64,000 nucleotides of DNA, taken from the NCBI GenBank assembly GCA_039029315.1, contig JBCCGK010000053.1, forward strand, positions 1 through 64,000, written 5' to 3'. This document shows positions 62,718 to 64,000 of this stretch, in pieces. Origin of the DNA: JBCCCJ01 sp039029315 (lineage in GTDB: Bacteria; Bacteroidota; Bacteroidia; J057). A program made the translations under genes and the position numbers. The notes beneath the pieces were generated by a model that made no database searches, had not been told where the DNA came from, and saw nothing but the letters and a program-made list of their open reading frames with translations. Within the stretch, counting starts at the first letter, position 1. Each line of letters opens with the position of its first letter.

Positions 62718-63932
62718 CTAGGAAAATGCCAGGGGGCGATATTTTTGAATTCCCCAATCTTGCACCTTGTCCCACTCATTGAATGGAGACTGATCGGAAA
62801 TCACGATATGACTCGGCCGATCCTGCGGAGAGAGGTATTGCTCGAACCAAAGCTGCAAATAGGTCCTAAGAGAAGCACTGGGTTCTTCCTGTGGACGTGG
62901 AATGACCCAACACTTCAAGCCGACTCCTTCTTCGGTCTTCATTTTTCTGATCCAGCAAGATTGTACCTGTGGCAGGTTTTCGATTCTCTCAGCAATCTGC
63001 TGCGGAAAAATCAGATATCCATCCATGTCGATGGCCTGATCACGGCGGCCATTGACTCGAAAGTGCCTGGTCGATTCCCAACTGAGGTACTCCGGAGGAA
63101 GCACTGCCGGAGAGACACTACGGTCTGGATACATCCGGTGCAACTGTGAACGAATATGTGGACTGTGTCGCCAATAGGGAAATAACTCAAATGGCTCCTC
63201 TATCAATCTTCGGTACCCAAGTCCTCCACTTTCTGCTGAACCATAGATTTCCAGCATGGGAAATCCTTGTTTCTGAAGGCGAAGTGCTGTATTGACGGCC
63301 AGGGGAGCTGTAGCGCTGATCCCCAAACACCTTTTGGGCAGGGCCAATTCTGCATTGGCTAATTCCGTCCACCAATCGGGATAGGCAATGAGGGTATCTC
63401 CTTCCCTCAATTCGGTGAACAATCCTATCATAGACTGATTTTGGGCATCCAAGACCTCAATATTCATGGAATCGGGCAATAATACCCCGAATACATAGCC
63501 ATACAGATGATTGTGAGGCAGCAGACTAACGATCCTTTGAGTCGGACGGATCAGGTTTTGTAGAAATTCCACCTCCTGCTGTAAGGCCACTTTGCGATGT
63601 GAACAGGCCGAGGGAATTCCAGAGGTAGGCGAACTCCAAAAGGTCATCGGAAGATCAGGTTCACAAGCGGCCTGCATGAGAACATTGATCCATTCTCCCC
63701 AGAACACATATTGCGGCAGAAAGTAGGAAATATCCCGATCTAACAAATGAAACATCTGTTGCAAATAGTCGGACAACAGAATTTGTTCTTTTGTGCTTAG
63801 GCCTAGATCTTGTTCCCAATGTGCATCTTCGGCTATCTCGCTTGCCATCTCAATGTGTGGCAACAACTGTCGCATCCAAGTCCGAACAATTCGCTCGATA
63901 TGGAGTCTTGAAATACTAGCGGAATGTTTCAT
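62718..63932 (-). CDS. AMP-ligase (acyl-CoA synthetase-like) with N-terminal ACP-like segment
   Basis: A 404-residue, shortened class I adenylate-forming enzyme. Residues 85-404 carry it: TFWSSPTSGIPSACSHRKV (P-loop-like A3 motif, degenerate), LEIYGSAESGGLGYR (A5), FRVNGRRDQAIDMDGYLIFP (A7/A8 hinge) and a C-terminal EWDKVQDWG where the usual catalytic Lys precedes the end (DKVQ). Residues 1-70 resemble an acyl-carrier protein (helix, DLGLSTKEQILLSDYL), but the DSL-type serine motif reads LGLSTK, so carrier function is uncertain. The ATG overlaps the stop of the upstream gene (ATGA). AMP-ligases of this length occur in aryl-polyene and flexirubin clusters. Confidence 0.75.
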   Translation of the reverse strand: MKHSASISRLHIERIVRTWMRQLLPHIEMASEIAEDAHWEQDLGLSTKEQILLSDYLQQMFHLLDRDISYFLPQYVFWGEWINVLMQAACEPDLPMTFWSSPTSGIPSACSHRKVALQQEVEFLQNLIRPTQRIVSLLPHNHLYGYVFGVLLPDSMNIEVLDAQNQSMIGLFTELREGDTLIAYPDWWTELANAELALPKRCLGISATAPLAVNTALRLQKQGFPMLEIYGSAESGGLGYRRLIEEPFELFPYWRHSPHIRSQLHRMYPDRSVSPAVLPPEYLSWESTRHFRVNGRRDQAIDMDGYLIFPQQIAERIENLPQVQSCWIRKMKTEEGVGLKCWVIPRPQEEPSASLRTYLQLWFEQYLSPQDRPSHIVISDQSPFNEWDKVQDWGIQKYRPLAFS

Positions 63933-64000
63933 GTGACCAGCGATAAAAAGATGAACATAGCCACACCAAATCTTTCATGATTCTCAGCACTATTTTGCAC
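63929..64000 (-). CDS. Partial CDS at window edge (C-terminal 23 residues)
   Basis: A minus-strand frame enters from the right edge and stops with TGA at 63929-63931, overlapping the next start codon by ATGA. It ends in a hydrophobic run (FGVAMFIFLSLVT), so it is probably a membrane protein. The overlap points to translational coupling with the AMP-ligase. Too little is present to name it. Confidence 0.5.
   Translation of the reverse strand: MQNSAENHERFGVAMFIFLSLVT

Overview
The window reads as a chromosomal segment of a Bacteroidota bacterium, most likely a Saprospiria-like lineage. The signs are: many secreted proteins with an N-terminal lipobox, a di-haem peroxidase ending in a type A C-terminal sorting domain (type IX secretion), large TPR and CHAT proteins, a carbamoyltransferase/DUF5989/SxtJ set, and spacers rich in a CCCCCAACCCCC repeat typical of the phylum. 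No taxonomic search was possible, so this rests on family content alone.

Left part (1-15.4 kb) is accessory and decaying. It holds frameshifted genes (240-672, 7661-8106, 14989-15361), a tyrosine recombinase with an in-frame stop (8289-9650), three inverted-repeat-bounded elements that share ends but not interiors, and AT-rich genes separated by integron attC-like sites (772, 2368, 11313, 13182). One of the inverted-repeat elements has entered the signal-peptide region of an S41 peptidase in frame. Between these lie an amine/peptide block (GntP permease, M19 dipeptidase, RidA, exported sugar-isomerase-like protein), a GH10 xylanase, an SDR and a SUKH protein.

15.3-22.3 kb carries two tandem paralogues with a signal peptide, TPR repeats, a CHAT protease domain and a C-terminal membrane anchor, so the CHAT domain is predicted to lie outside the cytoplasm. 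23.5-31.9 kb is a polysaccharide/amino-acid block: sulfatase, beta-propeller lipoprotein, large TIM-barrel glycosidase-like protein, APC permease. It is followed by an aldo/keto reductase fused to RidA, a fused E1 alpha-beta 2-oxoacid dehydrogenase divergent from an Lrp-type regulator, an unknown protein next to a MITE, a caspase-fold protein, a MauG-like peroxidase and a class III aminotransferase.

43.5-56.1 kb is the most unusual region. A membrane protein with a cytoplasmic EAD11-like adaptor domain, one transmembrane helix and outside beta-sandwich domains starts a tight five-gene run. The other four genes are exported paralogues, each with a signal peptide, a CarboxypepD-reg-like domain and 10-18 kinesin-light-chain-type TPRs. 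I propose this as an envelope-spanning surveillance or conflict system. The EAD11 domain would couple it to an effector not encoded next to it, with the CHAT or caspase-like proteins of this window as candidates.

The right end holds a second possible injection-system cargo protein (57079-57837), tRNA-Arg(TCG), an iron-sulfur L-serine dehydratase, the carbamoyltransferase/DUF5989/SxtJ set (DUF5989 is only 49 residues), and an ACP-like/AMP-ligase fusion that may open an aryl-polyene or flexirubin-type cluster beyond the window.
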